From Streptomyces harbinensis (lineage in GTDB: Bacteria; Actinomycetota; Actinomycetes; Streptomycetales; Streptomycetaceae), in contig NZ_FPAB01000001.1 of NCBI RefSeq assembly GCF_900116145.1, forward strand, positions 1 to 64,000: DNA of 64,000 nucleotides, written 5' to 3'. Position 1 is the first letter of the stretch. The number at the start of each line of letters is the position of its first letter. A model generated the notes under the pieces. That model had not been told where the DNA came from. It did not search any database and saw nothing but the letters and a program-made list of their open reading frames with translations. Both the position numbers and the translations under genes were made by a program. This document shows, piece after piece, positions 9,457 through 17,536 of this stretch.

Positions 9457-11058
9457 TCACGGGCGTGCGGAGCCGTCCGTCTCCTGGTCGAAGGGCACAT
9501 CCGGGGTACGGGGCACGGCCGACAGCGGTGGCTCGGCGGCGGCCCCGGACGGTTCGGGGCGCAGCAGCCGGCGCAGCCGGCTGATCGTGCCGGGTCCCAG
9601 GGGTTCGATGTCCGGGCCGCCCTTCCGCCGCCGCCCCGGCCACCGGCCGCGGGGACGTGCCCGGTCCGCGCCCCGCCCCCGGCCCCGGGTCCGGTCCCAC
9701 CGCCTCCGCCGGGCCTTCGGCCCTCTCCCCTTCCCCGCCCCGGGCACCGGCTCCAGTTGCTCCGCCCGGGCCTCCCGCCACCGCCACAGCCGGCCCGTCA
9801 GCAACTGCCACGGGCCCGCAGTCCGCAGCTGCCAGGCGCGCAGCGCCAGCGCCAGCGGCACCCCGCCCACCACGCCCCACGCGGCACCGGCCGCGCCCGT
9901 CAGCAGCGGATCGGGGCCGAACTCGGCCAGCGCGGCGGTGCCCAGCGGCCCGCCCGCCAACGTCGCGAGACCGCCCAGCACCACCCCGCAGCCCACCGCC
10001 GCCAGCAGCGCGGTCAGCGCGGTGGCCGCCGGCCCGGAGCCGGACCGTACGGCGCCGCGCGCCGTGAAGTGCGCCAGGACTCCGATCCCGGCCGCCGGCA
10101 CCACGGCGGCCACCGCCCACACCGCCCAGCCACCGCCCGTACCGCCGGGTGCGACCGCCAGCAGCGGGAACGCCGGCAGCCGCGGCCCCTCCCCCGTGCC
10201 GCCGCCGAACGGCAGCGGCGCCAGCAGGCTGCCCGCACCGAGCGTGAAGCCGGGCCCGAGGCCGTACGCCGCCGCCCACACCGCCGCGTTCGGCGCCAGC
10301 GCGAGCCCCAGCAGCAGCACCGCGATCTGCCCGGACCAGGGCCCGGACAGCTGGCCGAACGTCCGCTGCGCCGCATCCGCGTGCAGCACCAGCGCCCCGG
10401 CCGCCAGCAGCGCGCCCGCCCCGACCACCGCCGCCGTACCGGCCACGGCGGCGCGGCCGGCCGCCGCCAGCCGGTACGGGTCGGGCCACGGCGCCGGCCA
10501 GCCCAGCACCGAGACGGCGGAGGCCAGCGCGACCGCGCAGGTCAGCAGGGGCATCGCCAGCAGCGCGCTCGGCGGATGCACGCTGATCGGGCCGCCGAGT
10601 GTGTACAGCGCGGCGGGGACGGCCGGCAGCAGATAACCGGCGCTCACCCACAGCGCGGCGCGCGGGCCGAGCGCCGGATCCCGTTCGCCGATCAGCGCCA
10701 CCCGCACGGCGCGGTGCAGCAGCCAGCACGGCAGCGCGGTGAGCAGCAGCGGGGTCAGTCCGATCGGGGCGGGGATACCGCTGAGTGTCTCGGCGCGCAC
10801 GAGTTCGGCGCCGTGGGCCAGCAGCCACAGCCCGGCGACGACGCGCAGCGCGCCGCCCGCGCCGCTGTCCGGGAACGGGGAGGTGGTCCACAGCACGAGC
10901 CCGATGACGGCCGGCACACCGAAGCCGAGCCCGGCGGCGACCAGCCCCTCACCGAGCCAGCGGGTGCGGGCGATTCGGCCGTCCGGGGCAAATCGCTGGA
11001 TAAGGGAGCGCACGCGGCCATGCTGCCAAGAACGCCCGGCAGGCTGGGGTACCGCCAC
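9457..11058 (-). CDS. DUF6350-type polytopic membrane protein
   Basis: 533 residues from GTG 11058; GTG 11013 (VRSLIQRFAP) is an alternative giving 518. About nine to eleven hydrophobic helices alternate with Ala/Gly/Pro-rich loops. The C-terminal 110 residues are strongly basic, with many Arg, and cytosolic. In streptomycetes a membrane protein of this kind, annotated DUF6350 or PerM-like, commonly sits beside purN, which fits here, though a SnoaL-like and another membrane gene intervene. A role in division or envelope assembly is suggested for the family but not shown by this sequence. Confidence 0.65.
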   Translation of the reverse strand: MAVPQPAGRSWQHGRVRSLIQRFAPDGRIARTRWLGEGLVAAGLGFGVPAVIGLVLWTTSPFPDSGAGGALRVVAGLWLLAHGAELVRAETLSGIPAPIGLTPLLLTALPCWLLHRAVRVALIGERDPALGPRAALWVSAGYLLPAVPAALYTLGGPISVHPPSALLAMPLLTCAVALASAVSVLGWPAPWPDPYRLAAAGRAAVAGTAAVVGAGALLAAGALVLHADAAQRTFGQLSGPWSGQIAVLLLGLALAPNAAVWAAAYGLGPGFTLGAGSLLAPLPFGGGTGEGPRLPAFPLLAVAPGGTGGGWAVWAVAAVVPAAGIGVLAHFTARGAVRSGSGPAATALTALLAAVGCGVVLGGLATLAGGPLGTAALAEFGPDPLLTGAAGAAWGVVGGVPLALALRAWQLRTAGPWQLLTGRLWRWREARAEQLEPVPGAGKGRGPKARRRRWDRTRGRGRGADRARPRGRWPGRRRKGGPDIEPLGPGTISRLRRLLRPEPSGAAAEPPLSAVPRTPDVPFDQETDGSARP

Positions 11059-11084
11059 GGCCGGGACCAGGAAGGACAGCCGTC

Positions 11085-11732
11085 ATGGAGACCCTGACCA
11101 GCGCACCGGGCCGAAGACGTACGCCCGTTCGGTGGTGGAATCCGCCGGGCACCCCGGAGGCGGCGTTCGCGGCCCTGTACGAGACGTACGCGGCCGGGCT
11201 GACCCGGCAGGCGTTCCTGCTGTGCGGCGGGGACGCGCGGTTCGCGGCGCGCGCCGTGGAACGCGGGTTCCAGCGGTGCTGGGAGGAGTGGCCCGCCGTG
11301 GCGGCGGACGACGACCCGCCGGCCCGGGTGCGGGCGGCGGTGTACGGGTACGCCCTCTCGCCGTGGCACCGGCTGCGGCCCTGGGGCCGGCCCCGGCCAC
11401 TGCTGCCCGCGCTGCTGGCGCTGCCGCCGCACCGGCGCGGCACGGTGGTGCTGCACGACTGCGCGGGGGTGGGCCTGGCCCGCACGGCGGCCGAGACCGA
11501 GGCGACCGAACCGGCGGCCCTGGCCCGCCTGCTGGCGGCCCGGGCGGCGCTGCCCGCCGGGATGCCGCCGCTGCCCGCGCTGGCGGCGGCGGCCCCGTCC
11601 CGCACCCGCCGCCCGGACGCGGTACGCCGCGCGGGCGAACGGTCCACCGCCCGCCGCACCCGCGCCTGCCTGCTGCTGACGGCGGCGACGCTCACCGCGA
11701 TGACGGCCTCGGTCCTGTCGGCGCTGCGCTGA
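11085..11732 (+). CDS. Degenerate ECF-sigma-like protein with C-terminal hydrophobic tail
   Basis: 215 residues. The region AAFAALYETYAAGLTRQAFLL resembles sigma region 2.1, and the later LLALPPHRRGTVVLHDCAG resembles sigma region 4 before its helix-turn-helix. However, the usual acidic region 2.2 signature and the region 4.2 recognition helix are poorly kept, and the C-terminus ends in a hydrophobic stretch (about 194-212). It may be a sigma-fold protein turned to another role, possibly membrane-attached. It diverges from the DUF6350 gene across only 26 bp. I am moderately sure of the resemblance and unsure of function. Confidence 0.5.
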   Translation: METLTSAPGRRRTPVRWWNPPGTPEAAFAALYETYAAGLTRQAFLLCGGDARFAARAVERGFQRCWEEWPAVAADDDPPARVRAAVYGYALSPWHRLRPWGRPRPLLPALLALPPHRRGTVVLHDCAGVGLARTAAETEATEPAALARLLAARAALPAGMPPLPALAAAAPSRTRRPDAVRRAGERSTARRTRACLLLTAATLTAMTASVLSALR

Positions 11733-11977
11733 GCCGCGCCAGCACGCGCGGCCGGGCCGGGGGCGCAAGGTACGTCGTGCGGCGGAGCGACGTGCCCGAC
11801 GGCACGAAGCCGAAGCCGCGTCCGGCACGGCGAGACACCGTGCCCGGGAACACCCTCCCGCCGCCCACGTCACGGGCCGGGCGGCCGAACGCGGCAGAGC
11901 CGCCCATCGCCCCTACGCCCGCCACCCCGTCACGGAGCAGTCCCGCACCACGCCCCGGCCTGCGTCGTCGGAAAGGC
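11733..11977. other. Intergenic stretch without a gene
   Basis: 245 bp between the sigma-like gene and the sucD terminator. I find no convincing coding frame, tRNA or repeat. It is less regular in third-position GC than the genes around it. Confidence 0.5.
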
Positions 11978-12020
11978 GAAGGGCGCCCCGGCCGTACGGT
12001 GTACGGCCGGGGCGCCCTTC
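11978..12020 (-). terminator. sucD terminator
   Basis: A perfect 20-bp inverted repeat (11978-11997 with 12001-12020) and a 3-nt loop lie 17 bp downstream of the sucD stop. It is one of the strongest hairpins in the window. Confidence 0.85.
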
Positions 12021-12036
12021 TGTGCGTTCCCGTGGG

Positions 12037-12924
12037 TCAGCCGGCGGCCAGCAGCTCGCGGGCGAGCAGCGCCGTCTCGGACGGGGTCTTGCCGACCTTG
12101 ACGCCCGCGGCCTCCAGGGCCTCCTTCTTGGCCTGGGCCGTGCCGGAGGAGCCGGAGACGATGGCGCCGGCGTGGCCCATCGTCTTGCCCTCGGGCGCGG
12201 TGAAGCCCGCCACGTAGCCGACGACCGGCTTGGTGACGTTGGCCTTGATGAAGTCCGCGGCCCGCTCCTCGGCGTCGCCGCCGATCTCGCCGATCATGAC
12301 GATCAGCTCGGTGTCGGGGTCGGCCTCGAACGCGGCGAGGGCGTCGATGTGGGTGGTGCCGATGATCGGGTCACCGCCGATGCCGACCGCCGAGCTGAAG
12401 CCGATGTCGCGCAGCTCGTACATCATCTGGTAGGTCAGGGTGCCGGACTTCGACACCAGACCGATCTTGCCCGGCTTGGTGATGTCGGCCGGGATGATGC
12501 CCGCGTTGGACTGGCCCGGGGTGATGAGGCCGGGGCAGTTGGGGCCGATGATGCGGGTCTTGTTGCCCTTCTTGCCGGCGTGCGCCCAGAAGGCGGCGGT
12601 GTCGTGCACCGGGATGCCCTCGGTGATGACGACGGCCAGCGGGATCTCGGCGTCGATGGCCTCGATGACCGCGTCCTTGGTGAACTTCTCCGGGACGAAG
12701 ATGACGGTCACGTCGGCGCCGGTCGCCTCGATGGCCTCCTTGACGCCGCCGAAGACCGGGATCTCGGTGCCGTCGAAGTCGACGGTGGTGCCCGCCTTGC
12801 GCGGGTTGACGCCACCGACGATGTTGGTGCCGGCGGCCAGCATCCGCCGGGTGTGCTTCTGACCCTCGGAGCCGGTCATCCCCTGGACGATGACCTTGCT
12901 TTCCTTGGTGAGGAAAATAGCCAT
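12037..12924 (-). CDS. sucD: Succinyl-CoA synthetase alpha subunit SucD
   Basis: 295 residues. With SucC it converts succinyl-CoA, ADP or GDP and phosphate to succinate and NTP in the TCA cycle. The CoA-binding Rossmann segment begins [19 protein letters not shown]. The phosphohistidine lies in [12 protein letters not shown], and the [11 protein letters not shown] and [10 protein letters not shown] signatures are intact. ATG at 12924, 27 bp after the sucC stop, so the pair is an operon in the order sucC-sucD. A strong terminator follows. Confidence 0.97.
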   Translation of the reverse strand: MAIFLTKESKVIVQGMTGSEGQKHTRRMLAAGTNIVGGVNPRKAGTTVDFDGTEIPVFGGVKEAIEATGADVTVIFVPEKFTKDAVIEAIDAEIPLAVVITEGIPVHDTAAFWAHAGKKGNKTRIIGPNCPGLITPGQSNAGIIPADITKPGKIGLVSKSGTLTYQMMYELRDIGFSSAVGIGGDPIIGTTHIDALAAFEADPDTELIVMIGEIGGDAEERAADFIKANVTKPVVGYVAGFTAPEGKTMGHAGAIVSGSSGTAQAKKEALEAAGVKVGKTPSETALLARELLAAG

Positions 12925-12951
12925 GGTGTGTTCGGTGTCCTCGTCCTGTGA

Positions 12952-14130
12952 TTACTTGGCGGCGGCCAGCTCGGCGGCACGGTCGGCCGCGCCGTCCATG
13001 GTGTCGACCTGCTCCACCAGCGGGTGGTTCGCGTCGGTCAGGATCTTCCGGCCCAGCTCGGCGTTGTTGCCGTCGAGACGGACGACCAGCGGCTTGGTGA
13101 CCTCCTCGCCCTTGCTGCTCAGCAGGTCGAGCGCCTGGACGATGCCGTTGGCGACCGCGTCGCAGGCGGTGATGCCGCCGAAGACGTTGACGAAGACGGA
13201 GGTGACGTCCGGGTCGCCGAGGATGATCTCCAGGCCGTTGGCCATCACCTCGGCGGAGGCGCCGCCGCCGATGTCGAGGAAGTTGGCCGGCTTGGCGCCG
13301 TTGTGGGCCTCGCCCGCGTAGGCCACGACGTCCAGGGTGCTCATGACGAGCCCGGCGCCGTTGCCGATGATGCCGACGTTGCCGCCTTCGAGCTTGACGT
13401 AGTTCAGGCCCTTGGCCTTGGCCGCCGCCTCCAGGGGGTTGGCCGCGGCCTTGTCCTCCAGGGCGGCGTGGTCGGCCTGGCGGAACTCGGCGTTCGCGTC
13501 CAGGGAGACCTTGCCGTCCAGGGCGATGATCTTGCCGTCGCCGGTCTTGACCAGCGGGTTGACCTCCACCAGCAGGGCGTCTTCCTTGATGAAGACGTCC
13601 CACAGCCGCTGGAGGGTGGTGACGACCTGGTCGGCGATCTCGGCCGGGAACTTCGCCGCCTCGACGATCTCGCGGGCCTTCGCCTCGGTCACGCCGTCGA
13701 TCGGGTCCACCGCGATCTTGGCCAGCGCCTCGGGGTTGGTGGCGGCGACCTCCTCGATCTCCACGCCGCCCTCGACGGAGGCCATGGCGAGGAAGGTGCG
13801 GTTGGTGCGGTCCAGCAGGAAGGAGACGTAGTACTCCTCCGCGATGTCCGCGGTCTGGGCCAGCATCACCTTGTGGACCGTGTGGCCCTTGATGTCCATG
13901 CCCAGGATCGCGCCGGCCTTCGCCACCGCGTCATCGGGGTCGGAGGCGAGCTTGACACCGCCGGCCTTGCCCCGGCCACCGGTCTTCACCTGCGCCTTGA
14001 CGACCGCGCGGCCACCCAGTCGCTCGGTCACCTCGCGCGCCGCCTCCGGCGTGTCGATGACTTCACCGGCCAGCACCGGTACGTCATGCTTGGCGAAGAT
14101 GTCCCTCGCCTGATACTCGAACAGGTCCAC
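12952..14130 (-). CDS. sucC: Succinyl-CoA synthetase beta subunit SucC
   Basis: 392 residues of ATP-grasp fold. It binds the nucleotide and forms the heterodimer with SucD. The N-terminus [18 protein letters not shown] is characteristic. [18 protein letters not shown] is the nucleotide-binding segment, [11 protein letters not shown] supplies metal ligands, and the Gly-rich [15 protein letters not shown] and [10 protein letters not shown] blocks are at the C-terminal domain. Start is GTG 14130. First gene of the sucCD operon; the 260 bp upstream hold the promoter region. Confidence 0.97.
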   Translation of the reverse strand: MDLFEYQARDIFAKHDVPVLAGEVIDTPEAAREVTERLGGRAVVKAQVKTGGRGKAGGVKLASDPDDAVAKAGAILGMDIKGHTVHKVMLAQTADIAEEYYVSFLLDRTNRTFLAMASVEGGVEIEEVAATNPEALAKIAVDPIDGVTEAKAREIVEAAKFPAEIADQVVTTLQRLWDVFIKEDALLVEVNPLVKTGDGKIIALDGKVSLDANAEFRQADHAALEDKAAANPLEAAAKAKGLNYVKLEGGNVGIIGNGAGLVMSTLDVVAYAGEAHNGAKPANFLDIGGGASAEVMANGLEIILGDPDVTSVFVNVFGGITACDAVANGIVQALDLLSSKGEEVTKPLVVRLDGNNAELGRKILTDANHPLVEQVDTMDGAADRAAELAAAK

Positions 14131-14390
14131 GCGCGTCCGTCCCTCAATCAGTGGTCTCGCGGTTCGTTTCAGCGTGGGCGTGCCGGGTGGCCGCAGCGCA
14201 TGCGAGCACGCGGCAGGTCCGCAGTGCAGCGTACCGGTGGGTCATTTGCCTCTTTGAAATCCAGGTCACACCTGGGTGGTGACAAGGGTCACAAAACCGT
14301 ACCCGGGCCGCCCCGGGACCCACCCGCCCCACCCGCCTCCGGCTCCGTCGGACGGCCCTCCGGCGGCCTCCGGACGGCTTCAGACGACCC
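14131..14390. other. sucC upstream region
   Basis: 260 bp between sucC and icmB. It has a lower-GC segment around 14240-14300 (TTTGAAATCCAGGTCACACC), where the sucCD promoter is expected, and a Pro/Gly-codon-like GC-rich stretch toward icmB. No gene is seen. Confidence 0.4.
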
Positions 14391-14795
14391 TCAGGCGGCC
14401 CGGATGTGCTCGCGGACCCAGGTCACCACGTCCCCGGTGGGCGCCCCGGGGGTGAAGATCGCCGAGACGCCCGCCGCCTTGAGCGGCGGAATGTCCGCCT
14501 CCGGGATGATCCCTCCCCCGAAGACCTTGATATCGGTGGCGTCCCTTTCCTTCAGGAGCTCGATCACCCGGGCGAAGAGTGTGTTGTGGGCGCCGGAAAG
14601 GACCGACAGGCCGATGGCGTCGGCGTCCTCCTGGATGGCGGTGTCCACGATCTGTTCCGGGGTCTGGTGCAGCCCGGTGTAGATGACCTCCATGCCCGCG
14701 TCGCGCAGGGCGCGCGCGATGACCTTCGCGCCCCGGTCGTGACCGTCGAGCCCTGGTTTGGCGATAACGACCCGGATCGGTCCGGAAACACCCAT
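14391..14795 (-). CDS. icmB: Isobutyryl-CoA mutase small, B12-binding subunit IcmB
   Basis: 134 residues forming a stand-alone cobalamin-binding domain. The B12 signature DGHDRG (His is the lower axial cobalt ligand), [13 protein letters not shown] and the GGGIIP loop are intact. The sequence closely resembles, from memory, the small subunit of Streptomyces isobutyryl-CoA mutase, which with a separate large subunit interconverts isobutyryl- and n-butyryl-CoA. No large subunit is in the window. A methylmalonyl-CoA-mutase-like small subunit is the alternative. A possible hairpin (CTCCGGC at 14814, GCCGGAG at 14827) is just upstream. Confidence 0.8.
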   Translation of the reverse strand: MGVSGPIRVVIAKPGLDGHDRGAKVIARALRDAGMEVIYTGLHQTPEQIVDTAIQEDADAIGLSVLSGAHNTLFARVIELLKERDATDIKVFGGGIIPEADIPPLKAAGVSAIFTPGAPTGDVVTWVREHIRAA

Positions 14796-15122
14796 CGCTA
14801 GCCTCCCGAGATGCTCCGGCGCCGATGCCGGAGTGAACGGACATTAACTTCAGCATCCCGCAATCGGCCAGGCTTACGCACCCGCCGCGAGGCAGATCAC
14901 ATGAGGGGGGGGGTGGCGGGACCTTTATCCGAACAGATATCGAACACAACGTGTGGCACCGATGATGCCGGTCCCGAATGGCGGCTGATTGCCCGATTCT
15001 TGAGCCCCCGAAACCTCGGGAAAGATTGTCTCGGCGAGGAAACGACAGGTACAGTCGCGCTGCCGTACGCAGCCGCCGGGTCCCCACCCCAGCTCCTGTA
15101 GTCGAGCCGAAAGGCGTAGTCA
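14796..15122. other. Divergent regulatory region icmB / M23 peptidase
   Basis: 327 bp without a gene. It includes a run of nine G near 14905-14913, an AT-richer segment (TTTATCCGAACAGATATCGAACAC, about 14931-14952) and the promoter listed at 15027-15056. I looked for a c-di-AMP riboswitch, common ahead of Streptomyces wall hydrolases, and did not find its conserved blocks. Confidence 0.45.
15027..15056 (+). promoter_or_regulatory. Probable sigma-70-type promoter of the M23 peptidase
   Basis: TTGTCT (15027-15032) and TACAGT (15051-15056) are separated by 18 bp. The predicted transcript would start near 15063, giving a leader of about 60 nt before the GTG at 15123. Confidence 0.5.
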
Positions 15123-16520
15123 GTGAGCGATCGTCACCCGTCGGGAGTCTTCTCACCGACAGGCCACACTGACGAGATCGGAAACCCCTCCTACGGGACG
15201 CTCTCGTACGACGGTTACCCGGCGTACGACGGGTACCAGGCCCACACCCAGGCGCCTGCCCAGGACGCCGGGTACGACACCTACCAGGCCGGCTGGGACA
15301 GCGCCTACGGCTGGGAGCAGCAGCACACCCCCGCCACCGGCACCGGCACCCTGGCCCCCGAGACCGCCGCACCGGCGGACGGGCAGCAGGCGTACGCCGG
15401 TTACGACGCGTACGAGACCTACGGCGCCCCCGACCCCGGCACCGCGTACGACGCCTACGACACCCCCGTGCACGGAACTCCCCGCTACGAGCAGGAGTAC
15501 CAGCCGGAGCACGCCGCCGGTTCCGAGCAGGAGTACCAGCCCGAGCAGGAGTTCCGGCCCGACCAGGCCGCCGGCTCCGAGGAGCAGTTCCCGGCCGGGC
15601 AGGCCGCCGAGTCCGCGCCCGGCCTCCAGGACCGGGAGGCGGACGGCGAGAGCGGCCCGGACGAGGCGGGCGAGGCCGGACAGCACGGCCCCGAGGACGC
15701 CTGGCAGCCGGAGCCCTGGCAGCCCGCCGAGGGCCCGCAGGGCGCCGCCGTGGACGAGTGCGCGCCCGAACGCCCGGCGGGACGCGGCCGGCGCCGCTGC
15801 CCCAAGCCCAAGCGCTCCGCGCTGCTCTCCGTCGCCGCCCCCTCCCTCGCCGTGCTGGGCATGACGGCCGTGGCCACCGCCGCCACCGTCTCCAGCTCGG
15901 ACAGCGTGGAGGACGAGCCGCCCGTGGCCGCGCCCGACCCCGCCGAGGCCAAGCAGGTGGAGGCGAACAAGGAGTTCGACACCCAGCTGGAGAGCCTGTC
16001 GGCCGCCGCCGACGACTACGCCGACCGCGCCAACCGCACCCAGGGCCGGCTGGACCTGGAGGAACGGCTGGAGCAGGAGCGGATCGAAGCCGCGGAGGAG
16101 GCCGCCCGGATCGAGGCGGCCCGCCCCAAATTCGCGATCCCGGTCGACCAGCACGGGCTGAGCGCGTACTACGGGCAGGCCGGCATCAACTGGCTGTCGC
16201 TGCACACCGGCATCGACTTCCCGGTCAGCTACGGCACCCCGGTGAAGGCCGCCACCGACGGCACCATCCGCACCCAGTGGCACATCAGTTACGGCAACCT
16301 GCTGATCCTGACCGCCGCCGACGGCACCGAGACCTGGTACGCGCATCTGAGCAGCACCGCCTACCAGTCCGGGTACGTGCAGGCGGGCACCGTCATCGCG
16401 TACTCCGGCAACTCCGGCAACTCCACCGGGCCGCACCTGCACTTCGAGGTGCGCCCGGCGGGCGGCGGCACCATCGACCCGCTGACCTGGCTGCGCAACA
16501 AGGGCCTGGAGCCCACCTGA
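15123..16520 (+). CDS. Membrane-anchored M23 peptidase (LytM domain)
   Basis: 465 residues. The first 225 are low complexity, rich in Tyr, Gln, Glu, Pro and Gly with repeated EQEYQPE-like units, and should be cytosolic. A hydrophobic helix (about 232-255) follows, then a short Glu/Ala/Arg coiled-coil-like stretch (about 285-330), then the LytM domain. Zinc ligands are His361 and Asp365 in HTGIDF and His440 in HLHF; catalytic His438 is in the same motif. It should cleave peptidoglycan cross-bridges or activate amidases outside the membrane. Start is GTG 15123 after AAAGG. Confidence 0.9.
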   Translation: MSDRHPSGVFSPTGHTDEIGNPSYGTLSYDGYPAYDGYQAHTQAPAQDAGYDTYQAGWDSAYGWEQQHTPATGTGTLAPETAAPADGQQAYAGYDAYETYGAPDPGTAYDAYDTPVHGTPRYEQEYQPEHAAGSEQEYQPEQEFRPDQAAGSEEQFPAGQAAESAPGLQDREADGESGPDEAGEAGQHGPEDAWQPEPWQPAEGPQGAAVDECAPERPAGRGRRRCPKPKRSALLSVAAPSLAVLGMTAVATAATVSSSDSVEDEPPVAAPDPAEAKQVEANKEFDTQLESLSAAADDYADRANRTQGRLDLEERLEQERIEAAEEAARIEAARPKFAIPVDQHGLSAYYGQAGINWLSLHTGIDFPVSYGTPVKAATDGTIRTQWHISYGNLLILTAADGTETWYAHLSSTAYQSGYVQAGTVIAYSGNSGNSTGPHLHFEVRPAGGGTIDPLTWLRNKGLEPT

Positions 16521-16540
16521 TCCACGCCGGCCACGGCGAA

Positions 16541-16574
16541 CGGCCCGCCCTCCCCCTGCGGGGACGGCGGGCCG
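16541..16574. terminator. Hairpin between convergent genes
   Basis: CGGCCCGCC (16541-16549) pairs with GGCGGGCCG (16566-16574), with further pairing inside the loop, between the M23 gene and the membrane protein at 16600. Confidence 0.7.
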
Positions 16575-16599
16575 CGGTGCGTTTCCAGTGCCGGACGGG

Positions 16600-17355
16600 T
16601 CAGTTGTTGCTGCTCTGGCCCACCCGGTAGGCGACACCGAGCGCGGCGAGCGGCGCCACGAAGACGAAGATCCAGTTGATGGCCTCGGCGCCTTCCTTCC
16701 ACGCGTCGAAGACATCGCCGAAGTCCCCGAAGAAGTAGCCGAAACCGCTCTTGGTCTCCGCGCCCATGGCGGCGAGATCCGCCGAGCTGATGCCCTGCTG
16801 GTCCATGAACGCGGACTCGATGCCGGAGATCATGCTCGCGGTGGCGAACAGCTCACCCAGGAACATGGACAGCAGCGCGATCACCGCACCCGCCGCGTAC
16901 GCACCCCAGTTGCGGGGCGCCAGCTTGCCGATCGGGAGCGCGATGAGCGCACCGACGACCACAGCGGCGTACGTCCACTGCGGGTACTCGGACGACCCGC
17001 TGCGGGCGGCCTCCTCGGCGTCGAAGAAGCTGGACACGATGAACCCGTACACGAACAGCAGCACGATGCCGATGCCGAGCGCGGCCGCGATCGCGAGCAG
17101 CACCTTGTTCTGGCCGCCGGTCTGCGGCGGCGGGGGCGGCGGGAAGCCGCCCTGCGGCGGGGCCCCGTAGGGCTGCTGCGGGGGCTGGCCGTAGGCGCCC
17201 TGGGCCGGGGACGGGCCGGGGGGCTGCTGCGGGTAGCCGTAACCGGGCTGCGGCGGCTGCTGCGGGGGCTGGCCCTGCGGCGGGCCGTACCCACCGCCCG
17301 GCGGCTGCTGGCCGTACCCGCCCGGCTGTTGCGGCTGCTGCCACGGCTGGCTCAT
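16600..17355 (-). CDS. Membrane protein with Pro/Gln/Gly-rich N-terminus
   Basis: 251 residues. Residues 1-80 are built from QQPPGGYG- and PPQ-type units with poly-Pro, as in many actinobacterial membrane proteins (DUF4190-like layout), and should be disordered in the cytosol. Four hydrophobic helices follow (about 84-110, 126-145, 148-170 and 220-240). No enzymatic motif is visible. Start at 17355 (MSQPW) is chosen for the GGGGGAATCGTC just upstream. It follows pcrA on the same strand after 181 bp. Confidence 0.65.
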   Translation of the reverse strand: MSQPWQQPQQPGGYGQQPPGGGYGPPQGQPPQQPPQPGYGYPQQPPGPSPAQGAYGQPPQQPYGAPPQGGFPPPPPPQTGGQNKVLLAIAAALGIGIVLLFVYGFIVSSFFDAEEAARSGSSEYPQWTYAAVVVGALIALPIGKLAPRNWGAYAAGAVIALLSMFLGELFATASMISGIESAFMDQQGISSADLAAMGAETKSGFGYFFGDFGDVFDAWKEGAEAINWIFVFVAPLAALGVAYRVGQSSNN

Positions 17356-17536
17356 GACGATTCCCCCTGGGTGGAGAGTGTGAAACCGTACTCCGCGGTC
17401 GATGAGGAACTGGAGTACGACAACGAGGATGAGAACAATGCCGGGCCATCTCATCCCGTCCCGGGGGACTTCACAAGGTTTTTATCCCGTCTGTGACAGG
17501 ACAGCGACACATCCGCCGCACGGTGTCAGCTCAGCG

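Noticed and set aside
14905..14913. Run of nine G ahead of the M23 gene
   Set aside because: Possible slippage site or sequencing error, but it is outside any gene and has no visible consequence.
14796..15122. c-di-AMP (ydaO) riboswitch ahead of the M23 peptidase, and likewise ahead of the NlpC/P60 genes at 20913 and 28640
   Set aside because: These riboswitches are common before Streptomyces wall hydrolases, so I looked for their conserved blocks (a GGGGUGAAUC-like block and a GUCAGCUAACCUC-like block). None of the three leaders shows them. A covariance search would settle it.
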